This document shows, piece after piece, positions 9,727 through 19,781 of a stretch of 64,000 nt of DNA. A program made the translations under genes and the position numbers. Numbering within the stretch: position 1 is the first letter of the stretch; each line of letters starts with the position of its first letter. The notes under the pieces were generated by a model. That model searched no databases and had not been told where the DNA came from. It saw nothing but the letters and a program-made list of their open reading frames with translations. Source of the DNA: Sulfuricaulis limicola (GTDB lineage Bacteria > Pseudomonadota > Gammaproteobacteria > Acidiferrobacterales > Sulfurifustaceae); assembly GCF_002355735.1 (NCBI RefSeq), contig NZ_AP014879.1, forward strand, positions 868,001 to 932,000, read 5' to 3'.

Positions 9727-11649
9727 TTAGTTACGTAAATCATCTGATTTACGCTTTCTTGCAATCACAATCAGTCCAAGCAGTCCTGACCCGAATAGCC
9801 AGAAGGCTGCAGGCAGCGGTACGGCAGAGACCACGCTCAGACGCACGATATCGGTAGTGTCGATTACGTCGGTTAGGTAGCTGATGTTCCATACCAGACC
9901 ATTGCCCAAAGCGGCAAGATTGTATGTGCTGAACTGACCACTCAGCATTTGAGCGGCGAGAATATCGAAAGAGTCACCCACCTGCGGTGTAAAGAGCCCG
10001 GACCCCCAATCAAACAAGCTCACGTTCAAAGTTCCGTCGAGCGTGGCTGTGCCAGAGATATTTAGCATGTCAAACTGACCCAAACCTATGCCGCCGATTT
10101 CGACGGCAAAAGTTCCCGCGCCAGACTGGCTGTAGTTTCCCGTAATGTTGGTAATGCCGGGTGAATTACCCGGGGCAAGCGTACCGCCAAGGTTGGCAAG
10201 GTCGCCGTTAAATTGGTTTACCGAAAGTGTGCCACCGTTGAAATTGAAAGTACCTCCGCTATTTACCGTGATGGTGTTGGCGCGCAGGACACCGTCATTG
10301 AGGTTGTAGATGCCGGTACTGCCAGTGTTGGCGGCGAGTGTGAGCGTGTTAGTTACCGTGTGTGTACCACCATCCTGAGTAAAGTTGCCAACGCCGGAAT
10401 TCCCTATATTTTCATATACTGCCGTGATGCTACCGGTGCCTGATAAGGTGTGGCTGCCATTTGTATTCGCTGCCGAGCCAAGGTTTAGATTGTCAACACT
10501 GACACTCCCGTTGCCATTGCCCACAGTAAGCGTACCACCGTCAATGTTTAACGTGCTGCTGCCGGCCCCCTTAGTAATTGTGCCTGTTGAGAGAGTGCCA
10601 CCGTTAAGATTGTAGGTACCTGTGCTACCAGCCCATGTGCCAACTGTAAGTGAGTTAGATACGGTATGAGTACCACCAGCTTGATTGAAAGTCCCGGTAC
10701 CCCAATATCCCAGGTTTTCATTGGTTGTTGAAAGGTCACCAGTTTGCAGATTATAAATTCCGTTGAAACCATTGTAATAACCAAGGATGAGCGAATTAGT
10801 TATTGTATGTGTGCCACCGTTTTGATTAAAGGCGCCAGTTCGGGCTTGACCAATGATTTCATTGTAGACAGAGAGGTTGCTGGTACCGTCTAAGTTATAT
10901 GTCCCACTGCTGCCAGTTGGTACGCCAGCAGCACCAATAAAGAGGGCATGAACTGTATTTGTGCCACCGCTCTGGTTAAATACGCCGGTTCCATGACCAC
11001 CTACCGATATCCCCCCGGATGAAGAAGGGTTACCCGCATTGAGGCTTCCTCCCTGCAGGTTGTAAATACCGCTGGAACCGTCACCCGCGCCAAGGTAAAG
11101 AAAACTGCTCAAAGTATTTGTTCCACTACTTTGTGTGAATGTACCACTACCGAATTTACCCACGTACTCGTCGAAAGCTACCGAGAGACTTCCATTTTGC
11201 AAATTGTAAATGCCATTACTACCGCTGTTTTGGCCTAACTCAAGAGTAACTCCTAATGTAACTGTGCCTCCTGTCTGCGTAAATACACCGGTTCCACTAT
11301 TTCCGACATTCAAGGAATTTGCAGAGAGAAGATCTTTCGATTGATTTAGTGTGATTGAACCTGAACCAACAGCGTTGATTGTAATGCCGGCAAGCTTTGC
11401 GGAGGGATAGAGCGGATTTGCATAGGAAACTACGCGATTTACGTTATCCGATTGGGTCAGAAAAACAAAGTCGTTATTCTGCGGTTGTCCTGAGGGATTC
11501 CAGTTTGTTCCAACATCCCACCAATCACTGCCACCGATCCAATATTTAGTCGCTGCCGATGTGACAGAAGGTGCGATATAGATCGCGGACAAGACGGCAA
11601 CGACCATCAAGCGCAGAATCTTAACGCGGAGTTTAGTGTGCGGATTCAT
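9727..11649 (-). CDS. PEP-CTERM sorted surface protein with beta-helix-like repeats
   Basis: 640 residues, Gly/Ser/Thr/Asn-rich. An N-terminal signal peptide covers about residues 1-33. The C-terminus has the exosortase-type sorting tail: VPLPAAFWLFGSGLLGL near residue 610, a hydrophobic stretch and then a basic ARKRK end. The middle consists of imperfect repeats of 40-50 residues combining GTGxFxQxGGT and GSxGIYNLxxGxL, with at least six YNL copies. This pattern is common in autotransporter-like beta-helices. Family knowledge predicts cleavage and anchoring by an exosortase, which is not encoded here. Base composition is more AT-rich than in the neighbours, hinting at separate acquisition. 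Function unknown; possibly an extracellular matrix or biofilm protein. Confidence 0.85.
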   Translation of the reverse strand: MNPHTKLRVKILRLMVVAVLSAIYIAPSVTSAATKYWIGGSDWWDVGTNWNPSGQPQNNDFVFLTQSDNVNRVVSYANPLYPSAKLAGITINAVGSGSITLNQSKDLLSANSLNVGNSGTGVFTQTGGTVTLGVTLELGQNSGSNGIYNLQNGSLSVAFDEYVGKFGSGTFTQSSGTNTLSSFLYLGAGDGSSGIYNLQGGSLNAGNPSSSGGISVGGHGTGVFNQSGGTNTVHALFIGAAGVPTGSSGTYNLDGTSNLSVYNEIIGQARTGAFNQNGGTHTITNSLILGYYNGFNGIYNLQTGDLSTTNENLGYWGTGTFNQAGGTHTVSNSLTVGTWAGSTGTYNLNGGTLSTGTITKGAGSSTLNIDGGTLTVGNGNGSVSVDNLNLGSAANTNGSHTLSGTGSITAVYENIGNSGVGNFTQDGGTHTVTNTLTLAANTGSTGIYNLNDGVLRANTITVNSGGTFNFNGGTLSVNQFNGDLANLGGTLAPGNSPGITNITGNYSQSGAGTFAVEIGGIGLGQFDMLNISGTATLDGTLNVSLFDWGSGLFTPQVGDSFDILAAQMLSGQFSTYNLAALGNGLVWNISYLTDVIDTTDIVRLSVVSAVPLPAAFWLFGSGLLGLIVIARKRKSDDLRN

Positions 11650-11830
11650 GTTTGGCTCCCCTCCAACAAAATATTTCTTTATTTCGCTCGTTCTAGAGCG
11701 TTACGGTTATATTTTCAACTTATGTTGCATGAAAATATGGAAGTTCACCAGATCCGGCCTGATGTTGTGGAAGGGGGAGTCCTAAGTAATTGAATTACCA
11801 GCCTGTCATTAACCGACTGTAGATCTATAT

Positions 11831-12265
11831 CTAGGGTTTAGTTTTGGGCAAAAGTATCATCTGCGTCCCCGACAACCGATCATGCCACGCGAGTTTGTCG
11901 CGGTCGTACAACACCCACAGAAATCCCAATCCGAGGCAAAGCAGCGAGAGCCAGGCCGAGGCGAAACGTTTTAGTGCGATGACCCAGGTGATGGACCCGC
12001 CGTCTTTGTTCACCAGCTTCATGCGCCAGGTGCGCAGGCCGAGCGTCTGACCGCCACGGACCCAGAAACCGGCGTAGTAAAAGAAACAAATTGCAAGCAG
12101 ATAAAACTGATAGGCGGTTTTAATGGCGAGACCGGGTTTGGCGCCGCCGGTGAGCCAGACGTAGGGATAACTCAGCATCATAAGAAGGGCGAGCAACAGC
12201 AGGCCGTCGTAAAACATGGCGCCGAGGCGGCGCAGGAACCCGGGAGGCGGCAGTTCTGATGTCAT
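11831..12265 (-). CDS. RDD family membrane protein
   Basis: 144 residues with three hydrophobic segments. The RDD signature is visible near the N-terminus as FLRRLGAMFYDGLLLLAL, with the expected Arg and Asp. The second family block, GQTLGLRTWRMKLVN, is also present, and the C-terminus carries LAWHDRLSGTQMIL. RDD proteins are small inner-membrane proteins of poorly defined function, some linked to ion transport. It is transcribed alone and leftward, with about 180 AT-rich bases separating it from the PEP-CTERM gene. Confidence 0.9.
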   Translation of the reverse strand: MTSELPPPGFLRRLGAMFYDGLLLLALLMMLSYPYVWLTGGAKPGLAIKTAYQFYLLAICFFYYAGFWVRGGQTLGLRTWRMKLVNKDGGSITWVIALKRFASAWLSLLCLGLGFLWVLYDRDKLAWHDRLSGTQMILLPKTKP

Positions 12266-12572
12266 GAGGTTTTTATTCGGGAAAATCCCGGCCTGTGTAA
12301 AAAATGCTCAATCTAATATCCGGACAGCTGGTTGACCGGTTCGGGTCTGTCCCGCCGTGATTACGCACAAAGTTATACACAAAATCTGTGAGTAGTTTCG
12401 CGAACATCCGGTGATTTCTCCGGTCTATTCGAAAGCGCAAAAGGCTGTATCGGCCGGGGCGTCCAACTCTATACGAAAGCAGTGCAATAGGATAATCTTG
12501 CAACCCATTGATGCGAGGGATCGAATCTCACCGTATGCTGTTCTCCCGTATATCCCCAGGAATTTATTTTAA
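12266..12572. other. Intergenic region between the RDD gene and ccmF
   Basis: 307 bases between divergent genes, so it should hold promoters for both. A TTGACC near 12330 could be a -35 element, but no convincing partner at the right spacing was found. One DnaA-box-like TTATACACA lies near 12370; a lone copy is not meaningful. No RNA gene was recognised. Confidence 0.4.
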
Positions 12573-14542
<1,970 letters not shown>

Positions 14543-14564
<22 letters not shown>

Positions 14565-14646
14565 ACGCGGATTAGTAACGAATATGAAAAATTTTTCGAA
14601 TTTATTTGTTAAATATCTGTGTTCATTTGCGTTAATCTGCGGGTTC
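14543..14646. repeat. Inverted-repeat element across the ccmF/ccmH junction
   Basis: The left arm (about 14543-14574) contains GATGAACGCGGAT-type units repeated in tandem. The right arm (about 14611-14646) is an imperfect reverse complement, with roughly 23 of 28 positions pairing. The central ~35 bases are AT-rich. The element covers the last codons of ccmF and the ccmH signal-peptide codons. It resembles the short palindromic intergenic repeats seen in many environmental bacteria. Confidence 0.7.
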
Positions 14647-15072
14647 GCATTTTTTTCTGTTTCTACTTTTGCCGAGCCGGTGACGGAAGACCCGCTGGAG
14701 CGGCAGGTGCTCGACATCGGCAAGGACTTGCGCTGCGCGGTGTGCCAGAACCAGCCGATCTCGGAATCGAACGCCGATCTCGCCAAGGACATGCGGAATA
14801 TCATCCGTGAACAAATTCAGGCCGGAAAATCGCGCGAGGAGATCGTCAACTATTTCGTCGAACGCTATGGCGATTACGTGTTGATGAATCCGCCCAAGCG
14901 CGGCCCGGGCACGGTGGTGTGGCTCGCGCCGGTGGTCCTGCTGCTGGCCGTGGGCATCTCCGGATTTTTATTCCTGCGTCATCGGCGCCAGGAATCGCTG
15001 CCGCCGGCGCCAAAACTCTCCCAGGAAGACGCCGCGCTCGTGCGCGCCGCGCGCAAACAAAATCGCATATGA
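14584..15072 (+). CDS. ccmH: Cytochrome c maturation protein CcmH (CcmL type)
   Basis: 162 residues from the ATG at 14584, 19 bases after the ccmF stop; an ATG at 14551 inside ccmF would add 11 residues. The thiol-reducing motif LRCAVCQNQPI is intact in the typical context, ahead of the ADLAKDMRNIIREQI and GDYVLMNPP blocks. A C-terminal membrane anchor follows (VVWLAPVVLLLAVGISGFLF). It works with CcmG to keep apocytochrome cysteines reduced. The signal peptide is partly encoded by the right arm of an inverted-repeat element. The stop overlaps ccmI as ATGA. Confidence 0.93.
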   Translation: MKNFSNLFVKYLCSFALICGFAFFSVSTFAEPVTEDPLERQVLDIGKDLRCAVCQNQPISESNADLAKDMRNIIREQIQAGKSREEIVNYFVERYGDYVLMNPPKRGPGTVVWLAPVVLLLAVGISGFLFLRHRRQESLPPAPKLSQEDAALVRAARKQNRI

Positions 15073-15947
15073 TCTGGCTCGCCGTCGTCGCCCTGTTGAT
15101 CGCGGCCGCCACGGCCTGGTACCTGGCGCGTCCGCTGGCGCGCGTCATGGTTACGGACGATCGCGAACGGCGGAATCAGTTGCAGCAACTGCGTGACCGG
15201 CTGCTGGTGCAGCTGGACGAGCTGGATATCGAGGAAGGCGACCGGAATATCGACACCAACGTTCTTTCCGACGAGCGCAACCGGCTCGAGGCGGAGCTGG
15301 CGGGGGTGTTGCACGAGCTGGAACTGCCGAAGGAAAAGAAGAAAAAGAAAAAGGCCATAGCGGTATCCCGCCGCGGCTGGGCGGTTGCGCTGGCGCTGTT
15401 CGGCGTCATGCTGCCGCTGTCCGCGGCCGGTCTTTATGCATTGTATCAGCGCCCGATTCTGGCCTATCTGGCCAATCCCGAGGCGCTTGCCGATCCCTCG
15501 ATGCCGCCCGATGTGATGAAAATGGTCGCGCGTCTGGAAAACCGCCTGGCCGGGCAGCCGGAGGACGCCGACGGCTGGTTCCGTCTGGGTCGCGCCTATG
15601 CCGTGCTCGGGAGGGGCGAAGCGGCCAACGCGGCCTATGCGCGCGCCTACAAGCTGACGCCTGATAATCCGGAGCTGGTGGCGGAGTACGCCGTATTCCT
15701 CTATCAGGGCGACCCGCAGAATACCGGTGGCCAGGTATTCGGCCTTTTCAGCCGCTTGCACCAGATGGATCCGGAAAACCGCGATGCGCTGTGGTTTCTC
15801 GGTTTCGCGGCCTATCAGAAAGGCGACCACAAGCAGGCCCTCGGATACTGGGACCGTCTGCTGAAGTCCTTGCCGGCCGACAGTCCCGAGGCCGAGCACA
15901 TGCGCGCCATTACCGCCAAAATGCGCCAGCAACTGGGAAAAAAATAA
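15069..15947 (+). CDS. ccmI: Cytochrome c biogenesis TPR protein CcmI
   Basis: 292 residues from the ATG overlapping the ccmH stop. The N-terminal part has a membrane segment, a charged coiled-coil region and a second membrane segment (GWAVALALFGVMLPLSAAGL) after a run of lysines. The C-terminal half is periplasmic TPR: AENRLAGQPEDADGWFRLG-like helices and AYARAYKLTPDNPELVAEY. CcmI holds apocytochrome c C-termini and delivers them to CcmFH. A longer frame reaching back into ccmH is a shadow and is rejected. Confidence 0.93.
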   Translation: MIWLAVVALLIAAATAWYLARPLARVMVTDDRERRNQLQQLRDRLLVQLDELDIEEGDRNIDTNVLSDERNRLEAELAGVLHELELPKEKKKKKKAIAVSRRGWAVALALFGVMLPLSAAGLYALYQRPILAYLANPEALADPSMPPDVMKMVARLENRLAGQPEDADGWFRLGRAYAVLGRGEAANAAYARAYKLTPDNPELVAEYAVFLYQGDPQNTGGQVFGLFSRLHQMDPENRDALWFLGFAAYQKGDHKQALGYWDRLLKSLPADSPEAEHMRAITAKMRQQLGKK

Positions 15948-16026
15948 CGCTCGTCGGTTAGCCCGATGTTACGGCTTTACAGCCTTCACGGGGCTAGGGT
16001 ATAAGAAAACTCCTGTTACGCACGGT

Positions 16027-16644
16027 ATGACCCGCTTGCCACATTCCCGTCACCTGATAGCGCTGTTGCTGGTCTCCGGCGCATTTTTCGTTGAACCTGC
16101 GCTGGCGGGGATCTACACCTTTACCGACGCCAGCGGCGTGATGCACTTCACCAACGTCCCGTCCACCCCGCGCTATGCCGACATGAAGCGCGTGGCCTAC
16201 ATGCCCGAACCGGTGTCGACGACCCGCCGGGCACGCTTGGTCGATCCAGGCCGCTTCAACCCGCTGGTCGAACAGGCGGCGCGCGAGCATCAGATCGATC
16301 AGGCGCTGCTGCGTGCCGTGATCGCGGTGGAGTCGGGTTACGATCCGAATGCTGTCTCGCGCAAGGGTGCCGTGGGTTTGATGCAACTGATGCCGCAAAC
16401 CGCGCGGCGTTATGGCGTCAGGAACATGTACGACCCGGCCCAGAACATCCAGGGCGGGGCGCGTTATCTGCGCGACCTGATGGGGAAATTCAACAATGAC
16501 CTGCCGCTGGTGCTGGCCGCCTATAACGCCGGGGAAGAAGCCATCGCCCAGTACGGCAACCGCATCCCGCCGTACCGCGAGACGCGCTCCTACGTCCCGC
16601 GGGTCCTGGATTTTTACCGCCAATATCAGCGCGGTTCGCGCTAG
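16027..16644 (+). CDS. Lytic transglycosylase (SLT domain)
   Basis: 205 residues. A signal peptide ends near residue 27 (EPALAG). A short DUF4124-like strand region (IYTFTDASGVMHFTNVP) precedes the SLT catalytic domain, which spans about residues 80-200. The catalytic Glu is in IAVESGYDPNAVS, and the family blocks GAVGLMQLMPQTARRYGV and LVLAAYNAGEEAI follow. It should cleave the glycan strand to leave anhydro-muramyl ends. It converges on the SPOR/beta-barrel gene, and the two stop codons share the palindrome CTAG at 16641-16644. Enzymes of this type open peptidoglycan for trans-envelope machines, so a role in inserting the conduit is plausible but inferred. Confidence 0.92.
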   Translation: MTRLPHSRHLIALLLVSGAFFVEPALAGIYTFTDASGVMHFTNVPSTPRYADMKRVAYMPEPVSTTRRARLVDPGRFNPLVEQAAREHQIDQALLRAVIAVESGYDPNAVSRKGAVGLMQLMPQTARRYGVRNMYDPAQNIQGGARYLRDLMGKFNNDLPLVLAAYNAGEEAIAQYGNRIPPYRETRSYVPRVLDFYRQYQRGSR

Positions 16645-19202
16645 AAGTCCCAGCGATAACCGAGCGACCAGTAGCGCCGGAGGGTTTTATCTTCCGTGGT
16701 GGCGCTTGTGGTGGTTGTGCGCTCCTCACCGAATTCCGCTTCGAGCGTGACGTTCTCCTTCCATTTGTAACTGGGCCTTAATACCGGCGCAAAGCGGTCC
16801 AGCTTGCTGTCGGTGGTTGTATTGTGCTGACTGTACCAGCTCAGCGTGACGTCCAGCCCCCAGCTCGCGCCCCACAGCAGGCGGTTGGTCAGGGAGTAGG
16901 AATTGCCGGTGTAATCCGGGCCGTCGATGCGGCTGATGTTGAGCACGTTGACGTCGCGTTGCGTGAACAGCCCGGTGCCGATGATATTTCCCGTATAGGT
17001 ATGAATATCACCGGTGTCCGGTTGCGCCGGCTGGTTGACCGTGCCGACGGTGGCCGAGGTGTGCGCCGATTGCACGTCAAACCCCGCCTGCCAGCGTGGG
17101 CTCAGCGACTGCGATACGCCGACACTGAACATGTCGGTCGTGGACGTCAGATCGAGGGCCTGCTGCTTGAGCTGCTCGTAGGACTTGGTCTGGAGCTGCG
17201 ACTCGATTGACGTGTTGGTTTCGCCGAGCAGGGCATTGGTCAGCGTCAGTGACGGTGTCTTGCGTTTGTCGTACAGCACATGCGCGGACGTGCCGCTGCC
17301 GCCGGTCCAGTTGCCCTGCAGCAGGAAGATGTTCGGTGCGGCAAACTCGGTATCGTAGTCATACAGGCTGTATACGGTGAACGCCGGGCTGAAGTAGCGC
17401 AGCTCGCCGCCCACGGCGTTGCGGTCCGTGACCCCGTCCGCCTTCTGCTGCATGGTGTAGAGACTGCCGCCCCAATGCTCCGCGAACGGGCCCAGATCCA
17501 CGCTGGCGCCGTAGAATTTCAGGTCGGTATCGAATGAATTATCGGCGGGTTTGCCGCCCACCACATTGACGCGCCACTTGGGCGTGAAGTTGTAGCCGGC
17601 GGTGGCGCCGTCGAAGCGCCCGAGTACGCCGCCGGAACTGCCGGGCTGGCGGCCAAGGCGCGCCGAGTAATCGCGCTTGCGGTCCTTGACCTCGTAATAA
17701 AGCGCGCTCAGACGATTGGCGTCATTCTGCCCCGTGAGAAAATTCTTGGTATGGGTGTCACGTACCACAAAACGATTGTCGAAATCCTCGCTGCGATAAC
17801 GGTGCGTCAGGTTGAGATTCGTGACCAGCGCGCTTTGGTCGGTCTGGGTCAGGGTCTCCTGGTTTTGCGAACCGGCGGTCGGGATCAGATCGGTGGTGTC
17901 GACCTTGCTGGCGCCGTGATAGTAATACTGCGACAGGTTTCCGATGACGGTCGACAGTACCTCGACACGCGGTTTGGCAGCCTTGAAGACTGGCGAAGGA
18001 GTGGGGCTGGCAGCGTCAAGCGCGGCGATGCGCTGGCGCACACGGTCCGCGCCTTCGCCGGTCGGATACAGCCGCAGATAAAGCTCGTATTCCTTGTGCG
18101 CCGCCGCGGCTTCCCCGGAGCGTTCGCGCGCGAGGCCGATGAACTCCTGCGCATCCTGGGAGTAACGGTTGGGCGGCATGCGCAACAGTGCATCGAGGGT
18201 GACGACGGCGGTGCGATTGTCACCGCGCGCCAGGGCGGCGCGGGCCTTGTCCATCAGCGCCAGCGCTTCCTTGTCGCCGGACGTCGCCGGGAGCACCGCC
18301 ACGCTTGGCAGGCTTGCCGGAGGGGCGGCAGGCGCGGCCCGGGCAGGCACCTTTGCCGGCGGTGCAACCGGAACGGCAGGCGCCGCCAGGACCGGCACCG
18401 CAGGCGCGACCAACGCCATCCGCACCGAATCGTTTTGTTCCCTGGGCGTGATGCGCGTCACCTTCGCGTTCGGGTAAGCCGCTTTCAATTGCTGGCGTGC
18501 GGCAAAGACTTCCTCCTCTTTCTCGAAAAAGCCAAGTTTCAGCTGGTAGCGGGTCTTGTCTTTTACGCCTGTCTGCGTGACATAAAGCCGGTTGCTTTTC
18601 AGTGAGGCTGGCAGGGGTGAACGCGTCGTGCGTATGGGCTGTTTGCTTTCCTCGAGCTGAATGACGTAGAGCGCCCGGGGAGAAATGACGGCCGCCGTGG
18701 CCGGGACTGTCGGTGTCGGAGCAGGTGCCGGCACCGGCACCACCGGGATCGGTTGTACAGGCACGGCCTTGGCGGTCTCCACCGGCGGCATCGCCGGTTT
18801 TGCCACCGGGGCCGTACGCTGAATGGTGGCGTATTCGTTGCGGCCGATCTCGGTGACCGACGCCGCGGGGTATTTGTCCAGCACGCTGTGGCGATAGGCG
18901 TTGGCTTCACTGAAGCTGTCGAAAAATCCGACGCGCAGGTTGTAGACGTTCTTGCCGAACGCCTTGCTTTGAATCAGGTATACCGGACGATCCGGGATAT
19001 CGCGCTTGGCCTGTTTGTCTGAAATCGGCGTAAAGCCGCTGCGCAACGTGACCACGAAACGCTTTTCAGGGGTGGCATCCGTGACGGTATTGGTGTTGCC
19101 GCTGTCGCCTGAAATGGCATGGGCGGGCGATACCGATGAGAGATTCAAAAGCAGCAGAAACAGCACGACGAGGGGGATAGCCCGCATGGTAGTTATATTC
19201 AA
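16641..19202 (-). CDS. SPOR-SPOR-TPR-beta-barrel outer-membrane protein, candidate porin of a multiheme conduit
   Basis: 853 residues. A signal peptide ends near residue 29 (SPAHA). Two SPOR-like domains follow, at about 45-115 (YLIQSKAFGKNVYNLRVGFF) and about 172-250 (LYVTQTGVKDKTRYQLKLGF). They are joined by Pro/Ala-rich linkers to a TPR pair at about 305-395 (ALARGDNRTAVVTLDALLRM). From about residue 415 to the end the sequence alternates polar and aromatic residues like an outer-membrane barrel, and it ends in Phe (LGYRWDF). SPOR domains bind denuded peptidoglycan, so this looks like a barrel tethered to the wall. It is the last gene of the operon with two giant multiheme cytochromes. Identification as the electron-conduit porin is inference. 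Confidence 0.75.
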   Translation of the reverse strand: MNITTMRAIPLVVLFLLLLNLSSVSPAHAISGDSGNTNTVTDATPEKRFVVTLRSGFTPISDKQAKRDIPDRPVYLIQSKAFGKNVYNLRVGFFDSFSEANAYRHSVLDKYPAASVTEIGRNEYATIQRTAPVAKPAMPPVETAKAVPVQPIPVVPVPAPAPTPTVPATAAVISPRALYVIQLEESKQPIRTTRSPLPASLKSNRLYVTQTGVKDKTRYQLKLGFFEKEEEVFAARQQLKAAYPNAKVTRITPREQNDSVRMALVAPAVPVLAAPAVPVAPPAKVPARAAPAAPPASLPSVAVLPATSGDKEALALMDKARAALARGDNRTAVVTLDALLRMPPNRYSQDAQEFIGLARERSGEAAAAHKEYELYLRLYPTGEGADRVRQRIAALDAASPTPSPVFKAAKPRVEVLSTVIGNLSQYYYHGASKVDTTDLIPTAGSQNQETLTQTDQSALVTNLNLTHRYRSEDFDNRFVVRDTHTKNFLTGQNDANRLSALYYEVKDRKRDYSARLGRQPGSSGGVLGRFDGATAGYNFTPKWRVNVVGGKPADNSFDTDLKFYGASVDLGPFAEHWGGSLYTMQQKADGVTDRNAVGGELRYFSPAFTVYSLYDYDTEFAAPNIFLLQGNWTGGSGTSAHVLYDKRKTPSLTLTNALLGETNTSIESQLQTKSYEQLKQQALDLTSTTDMFSVGVSQSLSPRWQAGFDVQSAHTSATVGTVNQPAQPDTGDIHTYTGNIIGTGLFTQRDVNVLNISRIDGPDYTGNSYSLTNRLLWGASWGLDVTLSWYSQHNTTTDSKLDRFAPVLRPSYKWKENVTLEAEFGEERTTTTSATTEDKTLRRYWSLGYRWDF

Positions 19203-19230
19203 AAATTTAAATGTAGGAAAGGAAGGTTTT

Positions 19231-19728
19231 TTATTTGGCCGGATTGCTTTTTGCCGCCGGAGTGTTCCTGGGTGCGTTCGCCGGGCCGGTTTCCACCGGC
19301 ACCACGGGCAGGTAAATCACGATGCTGCGATTATCGTCGCCGGGCCGGACGTTGTAGTTGACGTCGCGATTGAAGCGCACCGTCAGCGACCACGGATCAC
19401 GCTGCAGATTGAGCGACACGGGCGGGTCGAAGGTGATGGTCGCAGCCGGTAACACGGGCGTGGCGGAAACGTGGCGGGTTTCCTGCCGCAGACTGATGTC
19501 CTGCAGGTCCAGTGCCGCGATATTGACGAATATTTTCAGTAATTGCCCGTGTTCCTGCGGGAAGTGGCTCACGTAGTTGACCGGCATGGTGAAATGTATC
19601 CGGATCTCCGCCCATTCCGGCTCAACCGCGGTTTCGACATCATCCAGCAGGACCTCCTGCGCGCTGACGATCCCGGGACCGGCGATGACCATGAACAGCA
19701 GGGTCAGCCCGAGCAGCGGACTCTTCAT
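19231..19728 (-). CDS. Small exported beta-rich protein of the conduit operon
   Basis: 165 residues from the ATG at 19728; a longer upstream start would overlap the cytochrome gene. A signal peptide ends near residue 23 (GIVSAQ). The rest is predicted beta-strand, with alternating hydrophobics such as WAEIRIHFTMPVNYVSHFP and SLTVRFNRDVNYNVRPG. The pattern is loosely like AMIN-type periplasmic beta domains. It ends in a Pro/Ala/Lys tail. It lies 28 bases before the SPOR-barrel gene and 53 after the 25-site cytochrome, so it is probably a periplasmic accessory of that complex. No function can be assigned. Confidence 0.75.
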   Translation of the reverse strand: MKSPLLGLTLLFMVIAGPGIVSAQEVLLDDVETAVEPEWAEIRIHFTMPVNYVSHFPQEHGQLLKIFVNIAALDLQDISLRQETRHVSATPVLPAATITFDPPVSLNLQRDPWSLTVRFNRDVNYNVRPGDDNRSIVIYLPVVPVETGPANAPRNTPAAKSNPAK

Positions 19729-19781
19729 GATCCAGTTCCCTGTGATGCAGGTTCGTTGTGGCATATTCGACGCACCTCGGT

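Noticed and set aside
12366-12380. DnaA-box-like TTATACACA
   Set aside because: A single copy with no cluster of boxes, no AT-rich unwinding region and no dnaA or gidA nearby; not evidence for an origin.
14919-15068. Longer upstream start for ccmI within ccmH
   Set aside because: The ATG at 15069 overlapping the ccmH stop gives the normal CcmI N-terminal membrane segment; the extension is out-of-frame ccmH sequence.
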